Assembly (NCBI GenBank): GCA_023653055.1
Contig: JAMNXR010000003.1
Location: 62,001 to 126,000, forward strand
Length of the DNA: 64,000 nucleotides
Source of the DNA: Burkholderiaceae bacterium
GTDB lineage: Bacteria; Pseudomonadota; Gammaproteobacteria; Burkholderiales; Burkholderiaceae_B
Reading direction: 5' to 3'
Positions 53,621-61,997 of the stretch are shown here, in pieces. Position 1 is the stretch's first letter; each line of letters begins with the position of its first letter. Under the pieces are notes generated by a model. The model was not told the origin of the DNA and did no database searches. It saw only the letters and a program-made list of their open reading frames with translations. Made by a program: the position numbers and the translations under genes.

Positions 53621-54893
53621 TAGGTTTTCTCACTAGAAACCAGAACATACTGATAAATTGCAGAATGACGAGACAGCCCATTGCGCCGGTAAGCGCTTGT
53701 GAGGTGCCGTAACCAAAGGCCGTAAACAAATCAGTCATTAGTCCGAATCCCCATTGCACTGCAAAGGAACCCACAAAAATCATCAGGTTATAGGTCGTAA
53801 GAATGCGACCAGCGATGTGCTTGGGAAAAGAGAGCGCAACCTGAGTTTGAAGTAGAAACATCGCGGGGACCATCAGCGCGAGTACGAGCCACACAATCCA
53901 AGACAGCGCGCCTTGCCAAAATACAATCACAGCAAAGCACAGCGGAATCCAAATCAACGCGTATAAGGACTGTGTTGCCAGCGCGACACCATGTTTGATG
54001 AGCCAAGGACTGATCGTGCCCATCAACATATAAGCAAGCAAAATCATGGCATTCAGGTAAAGCAGGGTCTGGCTCGCCTGGTCGGGCGTCATACCCAATA
54101 CGCCCGTAAACCAAGGGCCCGCCCATAACGTTTGCAAGGCACCAAAACCACCCACAATAAAGATGGTGGGCGGAATGGCCTGCACCATGAGCGGATGCTT
54201 GCACAGCGTTAAAAAGCCCCCTTCACGGTGTTGTGCTGTGGCGGGTGGTGCGTGATGTCGGTCTAGATCACCCGCAAATAAGAAAATTGCCAAGGCACTG
54301 AGTACCAGCAAAATCGCGATGAGGCCAAAGGAATGACGCCATCCAATCCACTCGGCGAGCGCCAAGGCAGGTTGACTGGCCACCAACGCACCAGAAGTAC
54401 CTGCGATTAGCATATACATAACTAAGCGAGGCTGTTGCTCTGCTGGAAAGCAACGGCGAAAGTAGGAATAGGCGGCCATCAAGCAGGCAGAAACGCCCAC
54501 CCCTATCATCATGCGGCCAACCGAGAGCAACCAAAGTGCCTCGCTGGTTGCCATGAGGACAGCCCCCATAGCGGCGACCAACAGCAGGGCAGACTCTGTG
54601 CGACGGGCTCCATGCCGGTCTAGCCAGATGCCGACTGGAATTTGTACCGCGCTAAATGCTAAAAAGTATGCAGAGGTCAACCAGCCTAGCTGGCCAGCCG
54701 AAAGCTGAAGGTCCTCGGCTAACAGGGGTGCAATTGCAGCATTGACCGATCGCAAGACATAGGACAGAAAATATCCGCAGGCAAAAACAAGGACAATTCT
54801 AAAAGCTGCAAAGCCAGTGGGTGTCAGGTGCAGATCTTGCGCTTGGGACTGGGGAGGTGGCTGCGTAGGTGGGTTGTCAGGTGTTTTTTTCAT
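53601..54893 (-). CDS. MFS transporter
   Basis: This is a 430-residue major facilitator with about 12 helices, from the ATG at 54893 (MKKTPDN); an upstream in-frame extension is less likely. FGCGYFLSYVLRSVNAAIAPLL and GIWLDRHGARRTES (loop 2-3 motif) are typical of MFS carriers, and the cytoplasmic centre (about 220-240) is charged. Substrate unknown. It heads the MFS-unknown-Nudix unit and lies 50 bases after tRNA-Cys on the same strand. Confidence 0.92.
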   Translation of the reverse strand: MKKTPDNPPTQPPPQSQAQDLHLTPTGFAAFRIVLVFACGYFLSYVLRSVNAAIAPLLAEDLQLSAGQLGWLTSAYFLAFSAVQIPVGIWLDRHGARRTESALLLVAAMGAVLMATSEALWLLSVGRMMIGVGVSACLMAAYSYFRRCFPAEQQPRLVMYMLIAGTSGALVASQPALALAEWIGWRHSFGLIAILLVLSALAIFLFAGDLDRHHAPPATAQHREGGFLTLCKHPLMVQAIPPTIFIVGGFGALQTLWAGPWFTGVLGMTPDQASQTLLYLNAMILLAYMLMGTISPWLIKHGVALATQSLYALIWIPLCFAVIVFWQGALSWIVWLVLALMVPAMFLLQTQVALSFPKHIAGRILTTYNLMIFVGSFAVQWGFGLMTDLFTAFGYGTSQALTGAMGCLVILQFISMFWFLVRKPNGSIGS

Positions 54894-54943
54894 GTGACGC
54901 TTGTCCGAGGGCTCGTCGCCACGCACTTGGGGTTGCTGTGTGT

Positions 54944-55017
54944 TGGAGGCGCAACCCGGAGTCGAACCGAGCTACACGGATTTGCAATCCGCTGCATAAC
55001 CACTCTGCCATTGCGCC
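54944..55017 (-). tRNA. tRNA-Cys (anticodon GCA)
   Basis: The minus strand reads GGCGCAATGGCAGAGTGG as the acceptor and D-arm, anticodon GCA within GGATTGCAAATCC, TTCGACTCC in the T-arm and a 3' end GCGCCTCCA with encoded CCA. Length 74 bases with CCA. The acceptor stem pairs perfectly. Confidence 0.97.
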
Positions 55018-55042
55018 AACACGAAGCTTTACGCAACCGCAG

Positions 55043-55048
55043 ATCATA
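55043..55048 (-). promoter_or_regulatory. putative -10 box of tRNA-Cys
   Basis: On the minus strand this is TATGAT, 25 bases before the mature tRNA 5' end. The -35 region is poor, so the call is tentative. Confidence 0.4.
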
Positions 55049-55084
55049 CTACAAAAGCGCTTTTTAATAGAGGCCAGTACAAAC

Positions 55085-55090
55085 TATACT
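55085..55090 (+). promoter_or_regulatory. putative -10 box before the third Bug gene
   Basis: TATACT lies 82 bases before the ATG at 55173, with TTTTAA (55062-55067) 17 bases upstream as a weak -35. It is the best promoter candidate in this intergenic stretch. Confidence 0.45.
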
Positions 55091-55172
55091 CACGTGTAAG
55101 CCTGTCGCGAGGGGACTGCGTTGAGCAATACCTGTGCAACGGTTAAATCGATCAACAAAATTGGAGACATCC

Positions 55173-56156
55173 ATGAAAACAATCATTAAGCGTCGGATAC
55201 TGATGCAATTAGCAACGTGTGCCTTAGCGCTGTCCGCAACGGGCGTCTATGCGCAGACCGACTGGCCCACCAAGCCAGTGACCTTGGTAGTGCCATTCCC
55301 ACCAGGCGGCGGTACGGACGCCTTTGCGCGTCCCTTGGCAGCCGTGTTGAGCAAGTCGCTTGGCAAACAAGTCATCATCGACAATCGCGGTGGCGCAGGC
55401 GGTACCCTCGGTGCAGGTATTGCGGCGAAAGCGGCACCTGACGGTTACACACTCTTTGTGGGTGCCGTGCATCATTCAATCGCACCATCGATGTACCCCA
55501 AGCTTGACTACGATCTCCAAAAAGATTTTGTGCCGATCGCACTCGTAGCGCGCGTGCCACAGGTTCTGGTTGTCAATCCCCAAAAGGTGCCGGGCGACTT
55601 TAAGGCCTTTATGAATCAAGTCAACGCCAACCCAGGCAAGATGAACTATGGCTCGGCTGGTAGTGGTACTTCTCACCACCTCGCAGGTGAGTTGTTCAAA
55701 ATCCAGTCCAAGACCGATATCGCACACATTCCCTACCGCGGTGCAGGCCCGGCGTTGCAGGGCTTGATGGCAGGCGATGTCGATATGATGTTTGACGGTT
55801 TGGGTTCTTCGTCTGCGCATATCAAGTCTGGCCGAATCAAGCCTTTGATGGTGGCGGGCGCCTCACGTAATTCTGCAATTCCGGATGTACCGAGCGCAGC
55901 CGAACTCGGTTTGCCTGATTACTCCGTTAGCACGTGGTACGCGATCTGGGCGCCAAAGGGCACTCCACCTGCTGTACAAGCCAAGCTGATTGACGAAATC
56001 AAAAAGGCTTCAAAAGACGATACGATTGTTAAGGTCTGGGCAACAAATGGTGCTGAGTTCCCTGATCTGACGGGGGCACAGTTTGGGAAGTTTGTTGATA
56101 ACGAGATTAAGCTCTGGGCGGACGTTGTCAAAAAATCTGGCGCCAAGCTTGATTAA
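55173..56156 (+). CDS. Bug/TctC family substrate-binding protein
   Basis: This is a 327-residue periplasmic binding protein from the ATG at 55173 (GGAGA Shine-Dalgarno); the upstream in-frame start adds 13 unlike residues. The signal peptide ends near VYA-QTDW (about residue 26). The Bug signature VTLVVPFPPGGGTDAFARP follows, and the ligand loop YGSAGSGTSHHLAGELFK is near 160. No enzyme gene is adjacent on this strand, and both neighbours are tRNAs. Ligand unknown. Confidence 0.93.
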   Translation: MKTIIKRRILMQLATCALALSATGVYAQTDWPTKPVTLVVPFPPGGGTDAFARPLAAVLSKSLGKQVIIDNRGGAGGTLGAGIAAKAAPDGYTLFVGAVHHSIAPSMYPKLDYDLQKDFVPIALVARVPQVLVVNPQKVPGDFKAFMNQVNANPGKMNYGSAGSGTSHHLAGELFKIQSKTDIAHIPYRGAGPALQGLMAGDVDMMFDGLGSSSAHIKSGRIKPLMVAGASRNSAIPDVPSAAELGLPDYSVSTWYAIWAPKGTPPAVQAKLIDEIKKASKDDTIVKVWATNGAEFPDLTGAQFGKFVDNEIKLWADVVKKSGAKLD

Positions 56157-56170
56157 TCCGTGTTCCAAAG

Positions 56171-56210
56171 AAAAAAGCCTGACGCAAGTAAATTGTGTCA
56201 GGCTTTTTTT
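56171..56210. terminator. bidirectional intrinsic terminator between Bug gene and tRNA-Gly
   Basis: AAAAAAGCCTGACGC (56171-56185) pairs with GTGTCAGGCTTTTTTT (56195-56210), with a short loop. The U-run exists on both strands, ending the Bug transcript and the tRNA-Gly transcript. Confidence 0.92.
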
Positions 56211-56218
56211 GCCGAATT

Positions 56219-56294
56219 TGGAGCGGGAGACGAGGCTCGAACTCGCGACCTCAACCTTGGCAAGGTTGCGCTCTACCAACTGAGCTACTCCCGC
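56219..56294 (-). tRNA. tRNA-Gly (anticodon GCC)
   Basis: The minus strand reads GCGGGAGTAGCTCAGTTGG, anticodon GCC in CTTGCCAAGG, T-arm TTCGAGCC and 3' end CTCCCGCTCCA with encoded CCA. Length 76 bases with CCA. It lies inside a plus-strand open frame that is only the upstream extension of murB. Confidence 0.97.
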
Positions 56295-56302
56295 TTGGTA
56301 TT

Positions 56303-56323
56303 CACAAAAAACATTGTTTTGTG
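56303..56323. other. AT-rich inverted repeat near tRNA-Gly
   Basis: CACAAAA (56303-56309) pairs with TTTTGTG (56317-56323), with a seven-base loop. It lies between tRNA-Gly and the murB start. No function is assigned. It may overlap the tRNA promoter. Confidence 0.3.
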
Positions 56324-56357
56324 CGAAGACCAAAACTATAGCATAACTACCAACTAC

Positions 56358-57443
56358 ATGTCAAATCCAACCCAAATTCGCTCTGATTTTGACAATGCGC
56401 TGCAGACTTTATCGCTCGATCGACACAATACGCTCGGGTTGGCGTGTCGGGCTAAACGCGTCTTGACGCTTTCTTCGCTCGCCCAGCTCCCGCATATCAC
56501 TGCACTTTCTCGTGACCATCATGACCTGTTCGTGCTGGGCGGTGGGAGTAATGTGGTCTTGCCGGCACAACTTGATCGCGTGGTGGTGCAGGTTGCCCTT
56601 AAGGGAATCGCACTGGTCGAGGCGGGCGCACCGGGTCACGACAGCGTGTACCGTATCGATGTTGCAGCTGGAGAAGGTTGGCATCATTGGGTGGAAACCG
56701 CAACACAGCGAGGATGGTTCGGCCTCGAAAACCTGGCACTCATTCCGGGTACCGTGGGTGGCTCACCCGTGCAAAATATCGGTGCGTATGGCGTTGAAGT
56801 TCAGGATCGCATCGAATCCGTGACGGCTTGGCATATCCCGGAGGGACGCCTGGTGACCCTGTCCAGAACAGAGTGTGCCTTTACCTATCGAGACAGTATC
56901 TTTAAGCGCGCTGACCCTGGCACATGGTTGATTGTGTCAGTACGATTTTTGTTGCCCAAGCAATGGGTCCCTGTTCTGAATTATCCAGACTTACAAAAAC
57001 ATCCAATGCTTGCTGGGATGACGGCTGACACCGTAACGGGACAGCAGATTCTGGATGCGGTATGTGAAATTCGACGTACCAAACTCCCGGATCCTGCGAT
57101 CTTAGGAAACGCAGGAAGCTTCTTTAAAAATCCAATTGTTCCGGCCAGTCAGTATGTGTCGTTGAAGCAAAAATTTTCCGATTTAGTGGCATATGCGCAG
57201 CCAGACGGAAGTTATAAACTTGCTGCGGGATGGATGATTGAACGATCAGGCTGGAAAGGGAAACGCCAAGGATCAGTCGGTGTGCATGACCGTCAAGCTT
57301 TGGTGTTGGTGAACTACGGCGGCGCGCAAGTTTCAGCGCTTCTGGGACTTGCACAGGATGTGCGTTCGGCCGTGCTTGCGCAGTTTGGGGTCCCACTCGA
57401 AATGGAACCCGTCGTCGTGTCCGATTCGCCTAGCGCGTCCTAG
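56358..57443 (+). CDS. murB: UDP-N-acetylenolpyruvoylglucosamine reductase MurB
   Basis: This is a 361-residue FAD enzyme from the ATG at 56358 (MSNPTQIRSD). The longer upstream frame crosses the tRNA and is not coding. It reduces UDP-GlcNAc-enolpyruvate to UDP-MurNAc. FAD segments are LGGGSNVVLP and GLENLALIPGTVGGSPVQNIGAYG. The active-site serine lies in CAFTYRDSIFK, GNAGSFFKNP follows, and the C-terminal VPLEMEPVVV carries a conserved Glu. Full length for the E. coli-type enzyme. It is convergent with dapB, 21 bases apart. Confidence 0.96.
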   Translation: MSNPTQIRSDFDNALQTLSLDRHNTLGLACRAKRVLTLSSLAQLPHITALSRDHHDLFVLGGGSNVVLPAQLDRVVVQVALKGIALVEAGAPGHDSVYRIDVAAGEGWHHWVETATQRGWFGLENLALIPGTVGGSPVQNIGAYGVEVQDRIESVTAWHIPEGRLVTLSRTECAFTYRDSIFKRADPGTWLIVSVRFLLPKQWVPVLNYPDLQKHPMLAGMTADTVTGQQILDAVCEIRRTKLPDPAILGNAGSFFKNPIVPASQYVSLKQKFSDLVAYAQPDGSYKLAAGWMIERSGWKGKRQGSVGVHDRQALVLVNYGGAQVSALLGLAQDVRSAVLAQFGVPLEMEPVVVSDSPSAS

Positions 57444-57464
57444 CTTTCCGCAATATTCGTACGA

Positions 57465-58259
57465 TCAGAAACCGAGCACGGTTTGCATGTCAAACAAGCC
57501 TTGCTGTTTGCCCTCTAAGAACCTTGCCGCACGCAGACTGCCCTCCGCATAGCCAGCACGACTACTGGATCGGTGAGAAATTTCGATGCGTTCACCTGTG
57601 CCACAGAAAAACACAGTGTGATCCCCGACAATATCTCCGCCGCGCACTACGGAAAAACCAATTTCACCTGTTTTACGCGCACCGGTGTGTCCGTGGCGGG
57701 TCCAGGTCGCAATCTCGTCGAGTGGTTTGCCCCAGGCCGCTGCGATTGTTTCCCCCATTTTGAGGGCTGTGCCAGACGGCGCATCCACCTTGTGGCGGTG
57801 ATGGGCTTCAAAGACCTCGACGTCATAGCCAGAGTTAAGGATGCGTGCTGCCATGTCGAGTAGCTTAAGCGTGGCATTGACCCCGACACTCATGTTTGGG
57901 GCAAAGACAATCCCAATGCTTTCGGCGGCTTTTGTGATCGCCGCTTTGCCAGCCTCGTCAAAACCCGTTGTGCCAATGACCATGTTGACGCCATGCTGCA
58001 CGCAGGCCGCCAAATGCTGAAGTGAGCCTTCGGGTCGGGTAAAGTCAATCAGGCAGTCCGCTTGTTCAATCGCAGCAAGCTGATCGGTAATGCGCACGCC
58101 ACTTGGTTGGCCCAGAAACGCACATGCGTCCTGCCCCAACATTGGTGCGCCTGCGATATCGAGGGCAACGGTCAGTTGCAGGTCATTCGATTGAGTGACG
58201 GCTTCGATGAGCATACGGCCCATGCGACCGCTCGCTCCAGCAATTGCAATTCTCATCAT
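57465..58259 (-). CDS. dapB: 4-hydroxy-tetrahydrodipicolinate reductase DapB
   Basis: This 264-residue NAD(P)H enzyme acts in lysine and diaminopimelate synthesis. The N-terminus [19 protein letters not shown] is the dinucleotide fold. [20 protein letters not shown] (about 155-175) holds catalytic His and Lys. [19 protein letters not shown] follows. It begins 20 bases after bamE on the same strand. Confidence 0.97.
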   Translation of the reverse strand: MMRIAIAGASGRMGRMLIEAVTQSNDLQLTVALDIAGAPMLGQDACAFLGQPSGVRITDQLAAIEQADCLIDFTRPEGSLQHLAACVQHGVNMVIGTTGFDEAGKAAITKAAESIGIVFAPNMSVGVNATLKLLDMAARILNSGYDVEVFEAHHRHKVDAPSGTALKMGETIAAAWGKPLDEIATWTRHGHTGARKTGEIGFSVVRGGDIVGDHTVFFCGTGERIEISHRSSSRAGYAEGSLRAARFLEGKQQGLFDMQTVLGF

Positions 58260-58279
58260 GAACTCTTATGTAACAGTGT

Positions 58280-58864
58280 TTATTGCAGTGGCATCGGCGC
58301 GTCGTCGGGCGCGCCTGGCAACGCGGCAGGATCAGAAATTGCGGTATCACCAAGTGTCTGTCCTAGCGTCAGACCTGGTGCCATTTCAATTGGAGCGCCC
58401 AGGCCGCCGTCATTGGCCTGACGCTCTTTAAATAAGGCGTCCTGAGCGGCTTCGCGCTTGGAAATCCCAACCTCGTCGCGTGCAATTTGAAAGGGTTGCA
58501 AGTCAGGCTGATCACTGCCTTTCCAGCTGGCGAGCTGTCCACCGTCGAACAATACGGTAAAGACGCGTTCTTCGACCTTGCCGTTACCCGCACGGTAATA
58601 GTAGGGATAGTCCCAGCGGTTGGCGTGCAGCGCACTGGTCAGCATGGGCGTACCTAAGGCGAAGCGAACTTGCTCACGCGTCATACCGGGGCGAAGTAGC
58701 GCGACCTGATCTTTCGTGATCCAGTTGCCTTGTTGGACGCCTGCTTTATAAGGGAAGCCAAACTGGCTACCGGTACAGCCAGAAAGGGCAGTCATACCGA
58801 GCACCAGGGCAATAACAGCCAAGCCGGAGCGCAAAGGAGAGGTGTATTGACGGAGCATAAACAC
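58280..58864 (-). CDS. bamE: outer membrane assembly lipoprotein BamE (OmlA)
   Basis: This is a 194-residue lipoprotein. The signal peptide ends in LSGC (lipobox, Cys near residue 30). The SmpA/OmlA domain follows, with YKAGVQQGNWITKDQVALLRPGMTREQVRFALGTPML (about 40-75), then DYPYYYRAGNGKVEERVFTVLFD. It is a helper of BAM in inserting outer-membrane proteins. The C-terminal 80 residues are an extension found in Burkholderiales. Start is GTG at 58864 (GAGG six bases upstream) or ATG at 58858. It is divergent from fur. Confidence 0.94.
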   Translation of the reverse strand: MFMLRQYTSPLRSGLAVIALVLGMTALSGCTGSQFGFPYKAGVQQGNWITKDQVALLRPGMTREQVRFALGTPMLTSALHANRWDYPYYYRAGNGKVEERVFTVLFDGGQLASWKGSDQPDLQPFQIARDEVGISKREAAQDALFKERQANDGGLGAPIEMAPGLTLGQTLGDTAISDPAALPGAPDDAPMPLQ

Positions 58865-58879
58865 TGCGAACCTCTGAGG

Positions 58880-58932
58880 GGTAAAGGACTAAAGACGTTA
58901 TCATAAAGCTTTACCGAGACGAAGTCTTTACC
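58880..58932. promoter_or_regulatory. three copies of GGTAAAG in the bamE-fur intergenic region
   Basis: GGTAAAG at 58880-58886 and its reverse CTTTACC at 58909-58915 and 58926-58932 occur in the 82-base divergent space. TAAAGAC (58890-58896) also pairs with GTCTTTA (58924-58930). No classic Fur box (GATAATGATAATC) is seen. This may be a binding site of an unidentified regulator. Confidence 0.35.
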
Positions 58933-58946
58933 AAACAGGATAATCC

Positions 58947-59366
58947 GTGGATCTCGAAAACGATCAAAGTGATTTAAAAAACGTTGGTTTAAAAGCGACG
59001 TTTCCGCGCCTAAAGATTTTGGACATTTTTCGTAAGTCAGATGAGCGTCATTTGAGTGCAGAGGATGTCTATCGCTTTCTTATTGCTGAAAATATTGATA
59101 TTGGTCTGGCAACCGTTTACAGAGTGCTGACCCAGTTTGAGCAGGCTGGCATCCTGTCCCGCAGCCAGTTCGATGGCGGCAAGTCGATTTTTGAGCTCAA
59201 TGATGGTGATCACCACGATCATTTGATCTGTACCCACTGTGGTTCTGTGACCGAATTTAATGACGAGGAAATCGAAAAACGTCAGCACAAAATCGCACGC
59301 GATAACAGCTTTACGCTGGAAAGCCATGCCATGGTCTTATATGGTGTCTGTAAAAACTGTCAATAA
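58947..59366 (+). CDS. fur: ferric uptake regulator Fur
   Basis: This 139-residue metal-responsive repressor has a winged helix at residues 10-80 ([30 protein letters not shown]). Metal sites are [13 protein letters not shown] (about 86-100; His, Cys) and the C-terminal VCKNC. Starts with GTG at 58947. It is divergent from bamE and represses iron-uptake genes in other bacteria. It is convergent with recN, 27 bases apart. Confidence 0.97.
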   Translation: MDLENDQSDLKNVGLKATFPRLKILDIFRKSDERHLSAEDVYRFLIAENIDIGLATVYRVLTQFEQAGILSRSQFDGGKSIFELNDGDHHDHLICTHCGSVTEFNDEEIEKRQHKIARDNSFTLESHAMVLYGVCKNCQ

Positions 59367-59393
59367 GCAATCAGCGGTTGCTAACACCCTTCA

Positions 59394-61034
59394 TTATTCG
59401 AGCAGTTCTTGAGCGTGCTTGAGCGTGGTGGGGGTGATTTTGATTCCGCCAAGCATTCTGGCAACCTCTTCAATACGTGCCTGCACATCAAGCTTTGCAA
59501 TAGACGACGCGGTGATGCCCTTTGACTGTTGCTTGCTGACTTGAAAATGATGCTGACCCCGAGCCGCGACTTGGGGAAGGTGCGTCACGCAAAGCACCTG
59601 ATGGCGTACACCAAGTTCACGCAGCAAATTACCCACGACTTCCGCCACTGCCCCTCCAATGCCGCTGTCGACCTCATCAAAAATCAGAGTCGGTACGCGC
59701 GCGGCGCGGCTCGCAATCACTGAAAGCGCAAGCGAAATACGGGCCAATTCGCCGCCTGAGGCAACTTTAGCCAAGGGTTTTGGGGGCGTTCCAGCATGCC
59801 CGGCCACTAAAAATTCGACGACATCTTGGCCCTGCGCCGACGCGGGGCCCTCAGCTAGCGACACGCTGAACTGTCCGCCTTCCATCGCTAAGGTTTGCAT
59901 CGCCTTGGACACTTGCTTGCTGAGGTCAGTAGCAGCCTTGCGGCGCGCGGTCGTGAGGGCGTTGGCATGACTGAGATATTCGGTTTTAAGTGTGGCCGCC
60001 GCTGCACGAAGTGTTTCAATATCCGCTGAGGCGCTTAAGGCTTGTTGTTCGAGACGCAAGGCCGTATGGAGCGTGAAAAGTTGCTCGGGCTCGGTTTTGA
60101 ATTTGCGCGCGAGATCGAAAATATTGCGCATCCGCTCGTCAACAATCGCCAGCCTTTCAGGATCCAGTTCCACACGCGACAGATAGGCATTGAGATCGGA
60201 AACCGCCTCGCTAATAGAGATGCGGGCGGACTCAAGCGATTCGTGCACAGCTTGCAGAGCAGGATCATGCCTCAGGAGCTGAGCGATTTTCTGAAGTGCC
60301 GCCACAATCTGATGGTGTGCCGAGTCTTCGTTTTCATCCAGACATCCGAGCGCCTGGGCGGCACCGTCAAGTAGCGATTGGGCATTTGCAAGACGCGTTT
60401 GCTCGGCCGAAACCTCTTCCCATTCTGTCTCACCGAGCGACAGGCGATCCAGCTCGCCAAGTTGCCATTCCAGTTTTTCCCTTGCAGCATTCAGGGCATT
60501 GGCGTCTTGCTCTGAAAGTGTGAGCTGACGTTCAATTTTCCTCAAAGCCTTCCAGGCCTGAGACACCTGTTGCCGTAAGGCATGATGACCGCCGTGCGCG
60601 TCCACCATATCTCGCTGGCTTTCTGCACGTAACAGGCTTTGGTGCGCATGTTGGCCATGAATATCCACCAGATACTCACCAACTTCGCGCAGCTGGGCAA
60701 TCGTGACGGCTGAGCCGTTGATGTAGCCGCGGCTACGACCCTGGGCATCGACCACCCGGCGCAATACCAGCTCGCCCTCACCACTCAGATCATGCTCTGC
60801 AAGCCAGCTTGTCAGGTCAGGGGGAACGTCAAACACAGCACTAATTTCAGCGCGCGCCGCACCATTGCGCAAAACTGACGAGTCTGCGCGCTCGCCTAGC
60901 GTGAGCGCTAGTGCGTCGATCAAAATAGACTTTCCCGCACCGGTTTCGCCTGAAAAGACCGTAAATCCAGCCTCAAAACTTATTTCGGCCTCGGTCACGA
61001 TCACAAAGTCGCGAATATGCAGTGCGCGTAGCAT
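59394..61034 (-). CDS. recN: DNA repair protein RecN
   Basis: This 546-residue SMC-like ATPase helps in double-strand break repair. Walker A FSGETGAGKSILIDALAL is at residues 30-47. Long coiled-coil regions (about 160-350) and a C-terminal ABC half with GGELARISLALSVI and VPTLIFDEVDSGIGG follow. Length near the E. coli protein (553). It follows nadK by three bases, so the two are co-transcribed. Confidence 0.96.
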   Translation of the reverse strand: MLRALHIRDFVIVTEAEISFEAGFTVFSGETGAGKSILIDALALTLGERADSSVLRNGAARAEISAVFDVPPDLTSWLAEHDLSGEGELVLRRVVDAQGRSRGYINGSAVTIAQLREVGEYLVDIHGQHAHQSLLRAESQRDMVDAHGGHHALRQQVSQAWKALRKIERQLTLSEQDANALNAAREKLEWQLGELDRLSLGETEWEEVSAEQTRLANAQSLLDGAAQALGCLDENEDSAHHQIVAALQKIAQLLRHDPALQAVHESLESARISISEAVSDLNAYLSRVELDPERLAIVDERMRNIFDLARKFKTEPEQLFTLHTALRLEQQALSASADIETLRAAAATLKTEYLSHANALTTARRKAATDLSKQVSKAMQTLAMEGGQFSVSLAEGPASAQGQDVVEFLVAGHAGTPPKPLAKVASGGELARISLALSVIASRAARVPTLIFDEVDSGIGGAVAEVVGNLLRELGVRHQVLCVTHLPQVAARGQHHFQVSKQQSKGITASSIAKLDVQARIEEVARMLGGIKITPTTLKHAQELLE

Positions 61035-61037
61035 CCT

Positions 61038-61937
61038 TTATTCCCCGTCGTTGCCGGACTGAGGCAGTCGATTCCAGTCGAGTTTGCGGCGCAAAGTGGA
61101 AAAAAAGCTGTAACCCGTGGGGTGTAAGAAACGAATCGTATGCGGTGCACGCTGCACAACAATACGATCACCCGCGGTCAGGTCTGACCAGGTTTGCATA
61201 TCAAAGTGCACGCTGGCGCCAAGCTCGACACGGCTCATCGCGCTGAGCGTCATGTTGAGCACGCTGTCGGCAGGGATGACGATAGGACGGTTAGAGAGTG
61301 TTTGGGGGGCAACGGGTACTAAGAGCATTGCACTGACGGAGGGGTGGAGAATGGGGCCCGCCGCTGAGAGTGCATATGCGGTCGAGCCCGTCGGCGTGGC
61401 AACGATCAGGCCATCCGCGCGCTGCGTGTACATAAAGGTATTGTTTACCTCGACGCGCACCTCGATCATGCCCCCGCGACCTGCGCGATTGAGGACGACA
61501 TCATTGAGTGCGGTCGCAGCATACATCTGCGCTTGACCGCGCCAGACTGTAGCGCTCAATAGCATGCGCTCCTCGGTGTCAAAGCGGCCCTGCAACAGGT
61601 CGTCTAAGGCTGCGTTGGCATCGTGCATCGGAATATCTGTAATAAAACCCAGGCGGCCGTGATTGATACCGACGACCGGTACAGCAAAGGGCGCCAGATG
61701 CCGAGCAGCCCCGAGCATCGTGCCGTCCCCGCCCATGACGATTGCAAGATCCGCGCGTTGACCAATTTCGGAAAAGTCGGCGGCCGGGTATTCGGATATA
61801 CCAGTATGACGGGCCGTTTCGGCCTCAATCAGGACTTGGCGGCCTGCTTGGGTCAGCTGGGTGGCGAGCGCGCGCAGCGGAGCATGCAAGCCCGAGTCTT
61901 GGTAACGGCCCACTAAAGCGATGATGGGAAAATGCAT
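61038..61937 (-). CDS. nadK: NAD kinase
   Basis: This 299-residue cytoplasmic enzyme phosphorylates NAD to NADP. The GGDGTM motif is in VMGGDGTMLGAARHLAPFAVPVVGIN (about 70-95), and the NAD-binding NDVVLNRAGRGGMIEV is near 145. ADGLIVATPTGSTAYALSAAGPILHP (about 175-200) is the second family signature. It lies upstream of recN and divergent from hrcA. Confidence 0.97.
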   Translation of the reverse strand: MHFPIIALVGRYQDSGLHAPLRALATQLTQAGRQVLIEAETARHTGISEYPAADFSEIGQRADLAIVMGGDGTMLGAARHLAPFAVPVVGINHGRLGFITDIPMHDANAALDDLLQGRFDTEERMLLSATVWRGQAQMYAATALNDVVLNRAGRGGMIEVRVEVNNTFMYTQRADGLIVATPTGSTAYALSAAGPILHPSVSAMLLVPVAPQTLSNRPIVIPADSVLNMTLSAMSRVELGASVHFDMQTWSDLTAGDRIVVQRAPHTIRFLHPTGYSFFSTLRRKLDWNRLPQSGNDGE

Positions 61938-61997
61938 GCAAAGCTCAATTGACGAAAAACTATTCGATTATAGAGGTGAGGAAGGTAAAATAGGGCA

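Noticed and set aside
54894-55172. Genomic island with att sites at tRNA-Cys
   Set aside because: No direct repeat of the tRNA 3' end and no integrase were seen near it; only the Bug gene lies beside it.
56160-56357. Extended N-terminus for murB
   Set aside because: The frame crosses the whole tRNA-Gly gene on the other strand and the terminator; the ATG at 56358 gives the normal MurB length.
58865-58946. Fur box controlling fur and bamE
   Set aside because: No sequence close to the 19-bp GATAATGATAATCATTATC consensus is present; only the GGTAAAG motifs stand out.
61938-61997. CIRCE element before hrcA
   Set aside because: No TTAGCACTC-N9-GAGTGCTAA type repeat is seen between nadK and hrcA.
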